NCBI RefSeq assembly: GCF_003253485.1
Contig: NZ_QKTX01000011.1
Coordinates: 1 to 64,000 of the forward strand
Length of the DNA stretch: 64,000 nucleotides
Direction: 5' to 3'
Origin: Algoriphagus aquaeductus
GTDB taxonomy: Bacteria > Bacteroidota > Bacteroidia > Cytophagales > Cyclobacteriaceae
The position numbers were made by a program, and so were the translations under genes. Shown in pieces: positions 1 to 9,189 of the stretch. Each line of letters begins with the position of its first letter. Position 1 is the stretch's first letter. The notes below the pieces were generated by a model. It was given only the letters and a program-made list of their open reading frames with translations. It was not told where the DNA came from and did not search any database.

Positions 1-46
1 TCATCTTCCATAGGTCAATAAATTTAGACTATGGAATATACTAAAA

Positions 47-91
47 TGGGGTGTAAAATATTTAATTTCAAATCAAATATTTTACACCCCA
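47..91. repeat. Long perfect hairpin (17-bp arms, 11-nt loop)
   Basis: Arms at 47-63 and 75-91 are perfect reverse complements; each has a GC-rich outer end and an AT-rich inner part. A short acctgacaggtct motif follows at 91-103 and recurs at 3257-3269. No gene could be supported in 1-218. The hairpin could end a transcript entering from the left or be a dispersed palindromic repeat; there is no clear T-run in either direction. Confidence 0.7.
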
Positions 92-218
92 CCTGACAGG
101 TCTGAAATGAATCTTTGAGAAATCGGTTAAGACCGGAACTTTTCCGCATCAGATTTTTTAGTTTGAAACTAATCTTATATTTTGATTTTCTAAATTCATA
201 TTCCCCTTTAGTTTTCTT

Positions 219-2264
219 ATGCGAATTTTCCTCGTTTTTTTCTTGATTCTGAATTTTGCTTTTCATGCTTTTGCTCAGGATGAATTGATCAAGGATACGG
301 ATATCCCCGCTTTAAATCGGGAAATTGCCCGATTAGAGTCTGAGTACCAAAAGCAGAAAGAACGTCAATATTGGTCTTTGCCTCAGACGGTCGGGCATTA
401 TTTTGAGCTCAAAACTTCAGATCCTTCTCCCTTGATCCAGTTATTGGAGAATAATCCGGCCTTCGAAAGATTGATGGAAGAGTTTGCAAATCTTCAAATC
501 GACCGTAACCTGTTAATTCTTGAAAACCGCTACATCAACTATAAAAACAAAGAAATCACCGAACTGAAGACCTTTGAAATCCGGAATAGTAGAAACCATT
601 TGCTTTCCAATCAATACGATTCATTGATGACTTTTGGGGATTATCATTTCACAGTAAGGAATCACTATGGCACCAAGACCCCCGAGAAGATTTTTGGATT
701 TTATCTACCTCAGCCTCTCAAAAAACAGCCCATACCCGAGCGATATGCCGACTGGCTGCGTTATGGGGAAACGCTCGTAGATGTCTCAGTTCCTGTGTTT
801 TTTGAGAAAAAATCAGAACCTCAACAATTCCTGGTCAGAGAAAATAGTATTATTGACTCCTTGGTTTCCTACTTTGAAATCACAACCGCAAAGCCTCAAT
901 ATCCTGACGATAAGGCAAATTTGGAACAATTTTACCAGGCATCCAGTCTTTGGCAGGATCGAATTTCTCATTTTTCGGACAGCCTTTTCCATCATGATTC
1001 AGCATTTAGGAGTTTGCTTGAAGAAAGTCTGATTTATGCCGAGAAGGAAAAAGTCAGCAATGGCTATTTAGAAAAATTCACGGCAGAATATATTTCCAAA
1101 GCGCGGGCTTTGAATCTGATGAGGCAAAATCAACAGGTTGGAAGTTGCAGTTTTGACACCGGTCCTGAAAATCAACTTCGTCGGATAGCCGGTTTAGCTG
1201 CCGAGACGCACCAGTGGAACATTTTTATCCAGGCTTTTTTGAATATCATGAATGACCGGGCCTCTCGGGTGGCAAATAGTAATATTGCCTCTGCTTCCAG
1301 AAAAACCTATGCTGAAGAATTGACCAAATTGGACTTGGATCTTTTTAGACTGCTACTAGGCATCAATTTCAGAATCTTGGTTGAGGAAGGAGATCAACAC
1401 TATTCTGGATCGGGGGATAAAATTGCCCAGGCATTTGCATCGCTTCCAGAAGAGTACCAAGTCAGATTTGAAAACGAGCTTAGTAACATTCTTTCAGATA
1501 CTTCACTTGATGATTTTAATTCCTTACACTTCTACAATACCTTTTTGAATTATCAGTATTTCATGCGGGAAACGTCGAGAGCAAAGGCAATAGGGCAGGT
1601 TATTCTTGAATTGGAAAAGAAGTTGCCTGCCTCCATCAGGGCGAGGATAGATAATCCACACCTGGAGCTTTTTGAAGTCTTGCACAAGGAGCAAAAGGAG
1701 CTAGATCGGTTTGAGGTCCTTCGCTCTTCTGTGGCCGACATCATTTCCTCTGATTTCAGTGGAGACTGTTGGAATGCCACTTTGACGGAGAAAGGGAGTG
1801 ATGGAAAAATCATCTACAACCTCACCATGTCTATGGAGGAAGGGATTACTCCACTTTCCAATTTTTTGGATCAAATGCCCGTGCTAAAAATGCGGGTAAG
1901 CGAACATGAGTTTCTCCGGAAGTTAATGGATCAAGATCCTGAGAACCGACTATATGTCAATTTTGTAACTGATCGATCTTTGGTGGATCGGAATGGTAGA
2001 ATCACCTCCGAGATTCCGAATGAGATCAAAGAGAGTAAAGATTTCACCGACGTGATTTCGCTGCATATTCTCCATCCGAACAGGCGATTTGTACAGTATC
2101 TCTTATTCCAAGATCAGACGGTGCTGATGATGAAAATCCCTAAAGATTTTTCTATCCCAGGGTATGGTTTTGAGGACTTGGTAACCCAGCAGTTTGAAGG
2201 ATTTTTGATCAGTGAATACTTCAGCTATAAGCTTTTTGATGAAAAAGGGAACATGCTAAACTGA
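219..2264 (+). CDS. Large exported protein of unknown function
   Basis: A 681-residue protein that I do not recognise. It opens with a clear Sec signal peptide (hydrophobic run at about residues 3-17, ending in AFA before Q), so it should leave the cytoplasm. No transmembrane segment follows and no lipobox Cys is seen, which points to the periplasm or the cell surface. The body is rich in Glu, Gln, Lys and Leu and looks mostly helical up to about residue 480, with a more mixed last 200 residues. Two Cys (near residues 309 and 513) could form a disulfide. It ends convergently with the NIPSNAP gene across a hairpin at 2296-2318. The ATG at 219 is chosen because the signal peptide starts there. 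Expression and folding are well supported by frame length; function is unknown. Confidence 0.85.
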   Translation: MRIFLVFFLILNFAFHAFAQDELIKDTDIPALNREIARLESEYQKQKERQYWSLPQTVGHYFELKTSDPSPLIQLLENNPAFERLMEEFANLQIDRNLLILENRYINYKNKEITELKTFEIRNSRNHLLSNQYDSLMTFGDYHFTVRNHYGTKTPEKIFGFYLPQPLKKQPIPERYADWLRYGETLVDVSVPVFFEKKSEPQQFLVRENSIIDSLVSYFEITTAKPQYPDDKANLEQFYQASSLWQDRISHFSDSLFHHDSAFRSLLEESLIYAEKEKVSNGYLEKFTAEYISKARALNLMRQNQQVGSCSFDTGPENQLRRIAGLAAETHQWNIFIQAFLNIMNDRASRVANSNIASASRKTYAEELTKLDLDLFRLLLGINFRILVEEGDQHYSGSGDKIAQAFASLPEEYQVRFENELSNILSDTSLDDFNSLHFYNTFLNYQYFMRETSRAKAIGQVILELEKKLPASIRARIDNPHLELFEVLHKEQKELDRFEVLRSSVADIISSDFSGDCWNATLTEKGSDGKIIYNLTMSMEEGITPLSNFLDQMPVLKMRVSEHEFLRKLMDQDPENRLYVNFVTDRSLVDRNGRITSEIPNEIKESKDFTDVISLHILHPNRRFVQYLLFQDQTVLMMKIPKDFSIPGYGFEDLVTQQFEGFLISEYFSYKLFDEKGNMLN

Positions 2265-2295
2265 ATGTGTATTTTCTGATTTTTTTGGAAAAGAA

Positions 2296-2318
2296 AAGAC
2301 CGGCTCATCACCGGTCTT
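2296..2318 (-). terminator. Intrinsic terminator of the NIPSNAP gene
   Basis: An 8-bp perfect stem (aagaccgg / ccggtctt) with a 7-nt loop. Read on the minus strand it is followed by ttcttttcc, so it fits the leftward gene best and may also stop the convergent gene. Confidence 0.65.
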
Positions 2319-2324
2319 ACCAAA

Positions 2325-3101
2325 TCAGAATCCAGAATATTCCGCCGGATACAGCAATCGCTGATCGTTTTTATTCATGATGTTTTGGTATTCCGGCATC
2401 ACTTTCATTCGCTCCCAATCTGGGTCGGAGCGGAATTTATCCCAATGTGCATCGCGTGATTCCATATTGGAAAAAGTGGTCATATACATCAGATTAGGCA
2501 TGGAGGCACCGGCAATCACTTCTCCGTAAAAGACCGGATTGAAGTCGAGCTTGGTGAAAATGTCCATTTCTCCTTCGTTAAACATCCTGACCTTTTGCTT
2601 GTAAAGCTTCTCAGTCGGAGACTCATAGCTCCTCAGTTCATACACCCGATCTTTTTTGGGTCCGGTTAGGTTGGACGCAGTAAACCTCGGATGTCCGGTG
2701 AAAGCCTGGAGAAAAGCTGTTTCGATCCTTTGGTAGGGAGGATTGTCAAAAGGGGCGTTGATGTAGGCAGATCCTGCGGTTTGGTAAATCTGGTCTTTAG
2801 CCAGCTTTCCTTCCATTTCGGAATATACCCCCATGGAAGAGTAAGGGATAAAGACATAAACTTTTTTACCGGCATCGGCTTGGGAAGCGATGGGCTTAAA
2901 GACCCCCACCTTGGCTATTCCGTTTCGGTGAAGGGCAGGCAGTAGCGCTTTTTCCAGGTAGGAGTCGATTTGACTTTCCTGGTTGGCATTCTCAATGTGG
3001 TAAATTCTCAGTTCGTAAAAGTCTCTATTTCCTTTTTGGGCAAAAAGACTTATAGAAAGGAAGGTCAGTAGTACGAGTGAAAACAGGTTTTTCAAATACA
3101 T
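2325..3101 (-). CDS. NIPSNAP family protein, exported
   Basis: A 258-residue protein with an N-terminal signal peptide (about residues 1-21, ending LFAQ). The mature part carries two copies of the ferredoxin-like NIPSNAP fold: the first starts at YELRIYH (about residue 29), the second at YELRSYE (about residue 151). Both begin with the typical YELR strand, and the second ends with a W-x-x-F-R-x-D-P-x-W region. In bacteria these proteins are alpha-beta barrels of unclear role, often next to sugar or redox enzymes. Here the neighbours give no clear pathway. It stands alone on the minus strand. The family call is strong; the function is not known. Confidence 0.85.
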   Translation of the reverse strand: MYLKNLFSLVLLTFLSISLFAQKGNRDFYELRIYHIENANQESQIDSYLEKALLPALHRNGIAKVGVFKPIASQADAGKKVYVFIPYSSMGVYSEMEGKLAKDQIYQTAGSAYINAPFDNPPYQRIETAFLQAFTGHPRFTASNLTGPKKDRVYELRSYESPTEKLYKQKVRMFNEGEMDIFTKLDFNPVFYGEVIAGASMPNLMYMTTFSNMESRDAHWDKFRSDPDWERMKVMPEYQNIMNKNDQRLLYPAEYSGF

Positions 3102-3237
3102 AATGCTAGGTTTTTAGGGTTTGAGGGGTTGATCTGATTTCCAATTTAGATTAAAAAGCCTTGGCTTCTATCCCATTCAAATAGGGCTTGGATCGATCAG
3201 GTAATTTTCACCCGATAATAGATGCCGGAGGGGAGGA

Positions 3238-3268
3238 GACCTGCCAGATTTTCAAAACCTGACAGGTC
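3238..3268. repeat. Palindromic repeat of the acctgacaggt type
   Basis: A near-perfect inverted repeat: 3238-3252 against 3254-3268, 13 of 15 positions pairing. Its right half matches the motif at 91-103. It lies in the gene-free stretch 3102-3392 beside a separate terminator, so it looks like a dispersed intergenic palindrome. Confidence 0.55.
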
Positions 3269-3277
3269 TAAATCCAA

Positions 3278-3311
3278 AAAAGCCCCGAAGGAATTTTCCC
3301 TCAGGGCTTTT
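3278..3311 (-). terminator. Intrinsic terminator downstream of the M1 peptidase gene
   Basis: Arms 3278-3293 and 3296-3311 pair at 14 of 16 positions around an agcccc / gggct core with A-tract and T-tract on either side. It is about 80 nt past the stop codon of the leftward peptidase gene and is followed on that strand by a T-run. Confidence 0.75.
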
Positions 3312-3392
3312 TATCTTAATGGAATCAGCCAGAACTGATAGATATTTGAACTGGTTATCTCTATTGTCTTCGGTATCCCGTCTTCCAACTTC

Positions 3393-5723
3393 TTACTTTT
3401 TCTGCGCCTTCTTCATCGGATTGTCTCCCATAGAAGCGCCCCGTACTCCGCCTCCTCCTTTGAAGAGTTCGAAGCGACTTGGCTGGTATTGTCTTGGCCA
3501 GTAGTTGCTGCTTTCGTCGATATCGGCTGTTTCACGCTTAGGATCGAGTACAAAGCGTACGACTTCTTTCTGCTTCGCAAAAACCTTGGTCACCTGAGAT
3601 TCATTTTTTCTCCAGATCTCAGCAGGGATCCGCTCAATCTCGGTAGTACCATCGGAATAGTGAAACTCGATGATCAATGGCATCACGAGTCCACCTACGT
3701 TTTTGAAAGTCATCTCGTAGAAGTTCATGTTGCTGTTAAGTAGGGCTTTTTCCTTATCCGAAAGACTGGCGAGGAAGTTCCTGTAGGCTGTTTCATCTTC
3801 AGGAGTCACAGTAAACGGATTGAAGCTGTTATAGAAGTCGCGGGTAGCGGGATCAGCTTCCACCACGGTGCGCTCTACATCCGTTTTGTTGAATTCCTTG
3901 GAGATGTAGGTTTCTTCTCTTTCAAAAGCACTTTTTGCATCAGCCTTTTTTTGTGCAGGAGTTCTATTGTCCAGCTTGTACCAGCTCACATTTTCGATGG
4001 AAATATCCACAGGTTCTGTGCCATAGAACCAACCTCTCCAGAACCAGTCCAGATCCACGGCAGAGGCATCTTCCATGGTGCGGAAGAAGTCATCCGGAGT
4101 TGGGTGCTTAAACATCCACCTTCTCGAATATTCCTTGAACGCAAAGTCAAACAGCTCGCGGCCCATCACGGTCTCCCGGAGAATATTTAGCGCTGTGGCA
4201 GGTTTAGCGTAGGCATTAGCTCCAAACTGAATGATGTTTTCGGAGTTGGTCATGATCGGCTCGAGCAGATGCTTTTCGCTGGCCATATACGGTACAATCT
4301 TATGGGCAGGTCCACGGCGGGAAGGATAGTTTCTGTCCCACTCCTGCTCGGCCATAAACTGCATAAACGTATTCAAGCCTTCGTCCATCCAAGTCCACTG
4401 ACGCTCATCGGAGTTGACGATCATCGGGAAGAAGTTGTGGCCAACTTCGTGGATGATCACGGAGATCATACCGTATTTGATTGCGTCTGAGTAGGTGCCA
4501 TCTGCATCAGGACGGCCATAATTGAAGCAGATCATCGGGTACTCCATGCCGTTGCTAGCTTCCACAGAGATGGCAACAGGATATGGATAATCAAAGGAAT
4601 GAGCAGAGTAAGATTTCAGCGTATGCGCTACTACCCGGGTGGAATATTGCTCCCAAAGCGGATTGCCTTCTTTGCCATAATAGGACATGGCCATCACGTC
4701 TTTTCCTGCAAGCTTTACCGCCATCGCATCCCAAATGAACTTACGGGAAGAAGTCCAGGCAAAGTCACGTACGTTTTCAGCTTTGAATATCCAGGTCTTT
4801 TTGGCGGTAGCTTTCTTTTTTTCCAGTGCTTCGGCTTCTGCTTGCGTACGGATGATCACCGGCTTGTCAAACGTCTTTTTGGCCGTATTCCATCGCTGCA
4901 ACTCGGTAGCCGAAAGCACTTCCTCCGGATTTTGAAGAACTCCGGTCGCACCTACCATGTGGTCAGCAGGAACTGTGATTCGCACTTCGTAGTTGCCAAA
5001 GGTCAAGGCAAATTCCCCTGATCCGAGGAACTGCTTGTTTTGCCAACCTTCAAAATCAGAGTACACAGCCATTCTTGGGAACCACTCCGCCATCGTGTAA
5101 AGGTAGTTGCCGTCTTTGGGGAAAAACTCATAACCCGGGCGGCCACCGATGAAACCCACTCGGTCGTGGATATTAAAGCTCCAATCGATAGAAAAAGAGA
5201 AGGTTTCACCTGCCTTCAAGGGCTGAGGTAAGTCCACACGCATCATCGTTTTGTTGATGGCGACGTTGAGTGGATTTCCAGAAGCGTCTTTGATCGAAAG
5301 GATTTTCAGATCGTAGTCTTCCGAATGCCAGAGAATTCCTTCCAGCTGACGCAAACTCATGCGGGGAGTTATGCTGGATTCGGTGACTTTTGGGGTGTCA
5401 GAGTCCTTACTTCTATTGTTCTGATCAAGTTGGATCCAGAGATAGGTCAGCTGATCGGGAGAATTGTTGATATATGTGACCGTTTCGGATCCTTTAATGG
5501 ATTGATTGTCGTCATTAAGCTCGACGTCAATGACGTAGTTAGCTTGTTGCTGCCAGTATAGGTGGCCTGGGGCACCGGAGGCAGTACGGTACACATTGGG
5601 TGTGCGGAGCATTGTGCCCAGCTGCTCAAATCGCACGGCATGATTTTGTTCGGTATGCTGGGAAAGTGCCGGTGTTATGGCGGCAAGGCCTAAAGCTGTG
5701 ATAGCAAGTAGCTTTTTAATCAT
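3393..5723 (-). CDS. M1 family zinc metallopeptidase
   Basis: A 776-residue gluzincin aminopeptidase-type protein with a Sec signal peptide (residues 1-21, ALS-Q), so it is probably periplasmic. The zinc site is HEVGH at residues 425-429, and the third ligand is the Glu of WMDEG 19 residues after the second His. Upstream, the exopeptidase motif appears as NGMEYP, a variant of GxMEN. The N-terminal 300 residues match the beta-rich saddle domain of the family, and a basic beta-rich tail follows the catalytic domain. The gene lies 80 nt downstream of the HupE-like gene on the same strand and may be cotranscribed with it. Zinc peptidase activity is secure from the motifs; the substrate is unknown. 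Confidence 0.93.
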   Translation of the reverse strand: MIKKLLAITALGLAAITPALSQHTEQNHAVRFEQLGTMLRTPNVYRTASGAPGHLYWQQQANYVIDVELNDDNQSIKGSETVTYINNSPDQLTYLWIQLDQNNRSKDSDTPKVTESSITPRMSLRQLEGILWHSEDYDLKILSIKDASGNPLNVAINKTMMRVDLPQPLKAGETFSFSIDWSFNIHDRVGFIGGRPGYEFFPKDGNYLYTMAEWFPRMAVYSDFEGWQNKQFLGSGEFALTFGNYEVRITVPADHMVGATGVLQNPEEVLSATELQRWNTAKKTFDKPVIIRTQAEAEALEKKKATAKKTWIFKAENVRDFAWTSSRKFIWDAMAVKLAGKDVMAMSYYGKEGNPLWEQYSTRVVAHTLKSYSAHSFDYPYPVAISVEASNGMEYPMICFNYGRPDADGTYSDAIKYGMISVIIHEVGHNFFPMIVNSDERQWTWMDEGLNTFMQFMAEQEWDRNYPSRRGPAHKIVPYMASEKHLLEPIMTNSENIIQFGANAYAKPATALNILRETVMGRELFDFAFKEYSRRWMFKHPTPDDFFRTMEDASAVDLDWFWRGWFYGTEPVDISIENVSWYKLDNRTPAQKKADAKSAFEREETYISKEFNKTDVERTVVEADPATRDFYNSFNPFTVTPEDETAYRNFLASLSDKEKALLNSNMNFYEMTFKNVGGLVMPLIIEFHYSDGTTEIERIPAEIWRKNESQVTKVFAKQKEVVRFVLDPKRETADIDESSNYWPRQYQPSRFELFKGGGGVRGASMGDNPMKKAQKK

Positions 5724-5803
5724 ATTTATTCAGGTCTATTTCTTTTCGTAAATAACAGGTTGAGCATCAAACAGAAAAGAATTCTGGTTTGGATGGTAAA
5801 ATT

Positions 5804-6382
5804 TTACCAGAATTTGGTTTCCAGCATCAACATACAGGCAATCCCAAGGACAAAAGCCGACACAATCAAGGTCCATTCTTTTCTGTTCATTCCCATCAAA
5901 TGAACCAGGGAGGTCACCAAAAGGAAGGCAGCCACAATCACGATTTGTCCTACTTCCAGGCCAATATTAAATGCCAGCAAAGGTTGCCAGATGGAAGCTT
6001 CTTTTCCCATAAGAGATCGCAGGTAATTGGAAAATCCCAGGCCGTGAATCAAGCCAAAGAAAAGAGCCAGAAAATAGTTTAATTGGATTCCTTTCCCACT
6101 GCTTGGTTTTGGCTTGAATAAGGTCAGCACTGCCGTAATCGCAATGGTGACCGGAATCAAAAACTCAATGAGATCAGACCTTACCTGAATGACATTGAAT
6201 GTAGCCAAAGCTAAAGTCAGGGAATGTCCAATGGTAAATGCAGTCACGAGAATCAGGATTTTGGCCCAATCTCTGACCACATAAACTGCGCAAAGTGCAA
6301 GTACAAACAAGATGTGATCAAATCCTTGGAGATCCAGGATGTGTTGAAGTCCAAGTTTGAAATAAAGTTCAAATGAAGTCAT
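5804..6382 (-). CDS. HupE/UreJ family membrane protein
   Basis: A 192-residue protein with about six hydrophobic segments. The N-terminal region has the family motif around FDHILFVLAL (residues 20-29), whose His and Asp are the proposed metal-binding residues of HupE/UreJ nickel-cobalt permeases. This short form differs from classical HupE in having no nearby hydrogenase or urease genes. It lies upstream of a zinc metallopeptidase and divergent from a DUF6702 gene. I infer a metal-related role, perhaps supplying or sensing a divalent metal for an exported enzyme, but nothing in the sequence proves transport. Confidence 0.85.
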   Translation of the reverse strand: MTSFELYFKLGLQHILDLQGFDHILFVLALCAVYVVRDWAKILILVTAFTIGHSLTLALATFNVIQVRSDLIEFLIPVTIAITAVLTLFKPKPSSGKGIQLNYFLALFFGLIHGLGFSNYLRSLMGKEASIWQPLLAFNIGLEVGQIVIVAAFLLVTSLVHLMGMNRKEWTLIVSAFVLGIACMLMLETKFW

Positions 6383-6464
6383 ATTCGGGTGATGCTTCTA
6401 AAAGAGTTAATTTGCGGGCAATAATACAGGATAATTCTCACATAAGTCTAAATCTCTCCTCTAA

Positions 6465-6953
6465 ATGCAACTTGTTTACATTTTCGTGATTGCCGCTTGG
6501 ATGACCGTACTTCATCCCTTTTTTATCTCCCTGACCGAAATGCGCTACAATCCCGAAAGCAAGAAAATGGAGATAGCTCAGAAGATCTTTTGGGATGACT
6601 TGGAGGTCGCCTTGGCTAGTGAGTTTAAAGAAAAAGTGGATTTTCTCAAGCCCAAGGACAAAGCCAAACTGGAAAGCCAAGTCAAAACCTACCTGCTCAA
6701 GCACAATCAGGTGTGGGTCAATGGAAAATCGGTGACGCTGACCTACCTGGGCTATGAGGTGGAAGAGGACGCGGCTTGGTTTTACCTGGAGTCATCTGTA
6801 GTAGAATTGCCGAAAAGTGTGGAGGTTCAAAACACCTTACTACTGAAAGACTTCGAAGGGCAACAGAACATCGTCCATGTCTACGTCCAATCGAAGTCGC
6901 CTCGTAGCCTGCTGTTGGGAGAGGGAAAAGAAAAGGGGAAGATTGAGTTTTAG
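6465..6953 (+). CDS. DUF6702 family exported protein
   Basis: A 162-residue protein with an N-terminal hydrophobic segment (residues 1-16) followed by HPFFISLTEMRYN, the typical opening of DUF6702. The body alternates beta strands with a conserved KIFWDDLE element near residue 42. It ends in a basic KGKIEF tail. The family has no assigned biochemical role as far as I know. It is divergently placed 82 nt from the HupE/UreJ-like gene. Together with the M1 peptidase this order appears in other Bacteroidota from memory, which suggests a functional link. Identity is fairly sure; function is unknown. Confidence 0.8.
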   Translation: MQLVYIFVIAAWMTVLHPFFISLTEMRYNPESKKMEIAQKIFWDDLEVALASEFKEKVDFLKPKDKAKLESQVKTYLLKHNQVWVNGKSVTLTYLGYEVEEDAAWFYLESSVVELPKSVEVQNTLLLKDFEGQQNIVHVYVQSKSPRSLLLGEGKEKGKIEF

Positions 6954-7049
6954 AGAAAAGAGATTAGAGACAAGAAGCAAGAGGCAGTTCGATCTGCCTT
7001 GAGTAATTTCTGATAATGAGATGACTTTGAGGAACCTAAATACAGACTA

Positions 7050-7736
7050 ATGAAAAAGATATTGGTAGTCGAAGATGATGAAAGGCTTTCCTCGGTTCTT
7101 TACAAAGGACTTACCGGAGAAGGATTCTCTGTCACTTTGGCTCCCGATGCCGAAAAAGGATTCGAACTTTTTCAGTCTATCAAGTTTGACCTGCTCTTGA
7201 CTGATTTGATTTTACCCGGTGAGGATGGGATTGAACTGTGCAAAAAGATTCGAAAGCAAAGCACAGATGTTCCTATTTTGATGCTAACGGCTTTGGGGAC
7301 TACCGATAATAAACTTGTAGGATTCGATGTCGGGGCAGACGATTACTTGGTCAAGCCATTCGATTTCAGGGAATTATTCGCACGAATCAAAAGCCTTTTT
7401 AGGAGAAAAATGGCTGGTGCTGATTCCTCCTTACAGGAAGAGTTCAAGTATGGGGATTTGCACGTGTATTTATCCCAAAAGAAAGTTTTTCGTTCCGATA
7501 AGGAAATTCTCTTGACGCCAAAAGAGTTTAACCTGTTGGTGTTTTTACTCAGGAACCCCGAACAAATCCTAAGCCGAGAGGAAATTGCGAAGGAAGTCTG
7601 GGGCTTGGAATTCGATACCGGCACCAACTTTATTGATGTGTATATCAATTACCTACGGAAAAAGATTGACAAGCCGTTTGAAACCCAGCTTATTCAAACA
7701 CGGCCTGGAATGGGCTTTATTCTCCAAAAACCATGA
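7050..7736 (+). CDS. OmpR/PhoB-type response regulator
   Basis: A 228-residue regulator. Residues 1-120 form a receiver domain with the acidic pair at 9-10, phospho-acceptor Asp52 (in LLLTDLILP), Thr80 and Lys102 (in VKPFDF). Residues 135-226 form a winged-helix DNA-binding domain (LLTPKEFNLLVFLLRNP, then INYLRKKID). The stop overlaps the start of the histidine kinase gene by 4 nt (ATGA), so the two should be translationally coupled. Target genes cannot be read from the sequence; the outer-membrane barrel gene downstream is a possible target by position only. Confidence 0.95.
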   Translation: MKKILVVEDDERLSSVLYKGLTGEGFSVTLAPDAEKGFELFQSIKFDLLLTDLILPGEDGIELCKKIRKQSTDVPILMLTALGTTDNKLVGFDVGADDYLVKPFDFRELFARIKSLFRRKMAGADSSLQEEFKYGDLHVYLSQKKVFRSDKEILLTPKEFNLLVFLLRNPEQILSREEIAKEVWGLEFDTGTNFIDVYINYLRKKIDKPFETQLIQTRPGMGFILQKP

Positions 7737-9088
7737 AGATTCAGCAACGGATCACCTTACTTTTTACGGCGCTCTCCGCTGCTATTCTCTTGGTTTTTAT
7801 GCTGTTGATCTATTTTTTCTCAAACCAAAATCGCACTGAGGATTTTTTCAACACGATTGAGGCAGAGGCCGTCACCAAGGTAAGCTTGCTTCAAGAGTCA
7901 GGCCTATACCCAGAAATCCTACAGACGATTTACAAAAACAACCGGGATGAAATTTTGGAAGTAGAAGTCGCCATCTATGATCAAAATTTTGCATTGCTTT
8001 ACCACGATGATGTGGAGGTGGACTTGGTCAAAGAGACCGATTCTTTACTTCATGAAATCCGTAACCAGGAAAAAGTAAGATGGAAGCAAGAAGAACTTCA
8101 GGTGAGTGGTTTTGTCCATTCGGTGGGCGGACAAACTTACCTGGTGACTGCTGCGGCACTCGATCGGCAAGGACTTAGGAAACTGGATACTTTAAAAAAC
8201 ACCATGGTCTTTCTGGGGTTGGGGGGGATTGTTTTTTTGTATCTAATCGGAAGGTATTTTTCCAAAAAGAGTCTTGAGCCGGTAGGAGATCTGGCTGCGG
8301 AAGCACAAAAAATCACGGCAAAGAACCTTCACCTACGATTGAGAGAAGGGCCGGATGAAATCGGTCAGCTAGCGGCAACGTTCAACTCCATGCTGGAGCG
8401 TTTGGAGACATCTTTTCAGGCTCAGCAACAGTTTGTGTCCTATCTCGGGCATGAAATTCAAACTCCTCTTGCTTCGATTCGGGGAGATTTAGAACTGACT
8501 TTGGAAAAAAATCAATCTAATCCTGAGATCAAACACGTATTAGAATCCTTGTTGGCAGATTCTCGTGCCTTGTCTAAACTTTGTGGAGACTTGATCGATT
8601 TGGCCAAGGCAAACTATGACAAATCCAGAATTCAGTTTGCAAAAATCAGTCTGGAAGCCTTGATTTTGGATCTCGTCGGGGAACTTCTCCGTCAGCAACC
8701 TGAGGCTAAAATCCATCTTAGTTTTGAAGAAAAAGAGCATGATTTTCCTCAGATCATCGCCAATCCCTATCTCCTTTCTGTAGCCATCAAAAATCTCCTG
8801 GAAAATTCGCTGAAATATTCGACCAATGACTCTTGTCAGGTGATCTTGCGAAGTGAGGATAAGGGCCTAGTACTTCAGGTCAAGGATCAGGGAATAGGAA
8901 TCCCAACAGAAGATCAGCAGCGGATTTTCGAACCATTTTACAGAGGCAAAAACAAGCGTTTTGCCAAAGGCACCGGTGTGGGATTGACTCTGGCTAAACG
9001 AATTGCCGATCTGCATGAAACTTCCATCCATATCGATTCTGAAGTTGGGGTCGGAACTGTGGTAACGATTCGATTTCCCATTTCCTGA
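7733..9088 (+). CDS. Sensor histidine kinase with HAMP domain
   Basis: A 451-residue membrane kinase. Transmembrane segments at about residues 10-29 and 155-175 flank a periplasmic sensor domain of about 125 residues. HAMP follows (from KKSLEPVGDL), then HisKA with the phospho-acceptor His in SYLGHEIQTPL (near residue 241), then HATPase with N box KNLLENSLKYS, G1 box DQGIGIP, F box IFEPFY and G2 box GTGVGLTLAKRI. All catalytic motifs are intact. It is the partner of the overlapping upstream regulator gene. The signal is unknown because the sensor domain has no motif I recognise. Confidence 0.95.
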   Translation: MKIQQRITLLFTALSAAILLVFMLLIYFFSNQNRTEDFFNTIEAEAVTKVSLLQESGLYPEILQTIYKNNRDEILEVEVAIYDQNFALLYHDDVEVDLVKETDSLLHEIRNQEKVRWKQEELQVSGFVHSVGGQTYLVTAAALDRQGLRKLDTLKNTMVFLGLGGIVFLYLIGRYFSKKSLEPVGDLAAEAQKITAKNLHLRLREGPDEIGQLAATFNSMLERLETSFQAQQQFVSYLGHEIQTPLASIRGDLELTLEKNQSNPEIKHVLESLLADSRALSKLCGDLIDLAKANYDKSRIQFAKISLEALILDLVGELLRQQPEAKIHLSFEEKEHDFPQIIANPYLLSVAIKNLLENSLKYSTNDSCQVILRSEDKGLVLQVKDQGIGIPTEDQQRIFEPFYRGKNKRFAKGTGVGLTLAKRIADLHETSIHIDSEVGVGTVVTIRFPIS

Positions 9089-9145
9089 AGGAAATTCTAA
9101 TTTTTTTCTAATGGGTTTGAGAAAGTCCCTCTCAGCGAGTCAGGG

Positions 9146-9153
9146 TAATTTTG
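9146..9153 (+). promoter_or_regulatory. -7 promoter box of the outer-membrane barrel gene
   Basis: TAATTTTG fits the Bacteroidota TAnnTTTG -7 consensus and lies 36 nt ahead of the ATG at 9190. No TTTG -33 element is seen at ideal spacing. Confidence 0.5.
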
Positions 9154-9189
9154 CAGCCTCCATAGAGGCAACCTCAAACCTGGCAAGTC

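Noticed and set aside
24..266. 80-residue minus-strand frame at the left edge
   Set aside because: Covers a hairpin and the start of a well-supported plus-strand gene; composition is Lys/Ser-rich with no family features.
4599..5021. 140-residue plus-strand frame inside the M1 peptidase gene
   Set aside because: Antisense shadow of a gene with intact catalytic motifs.
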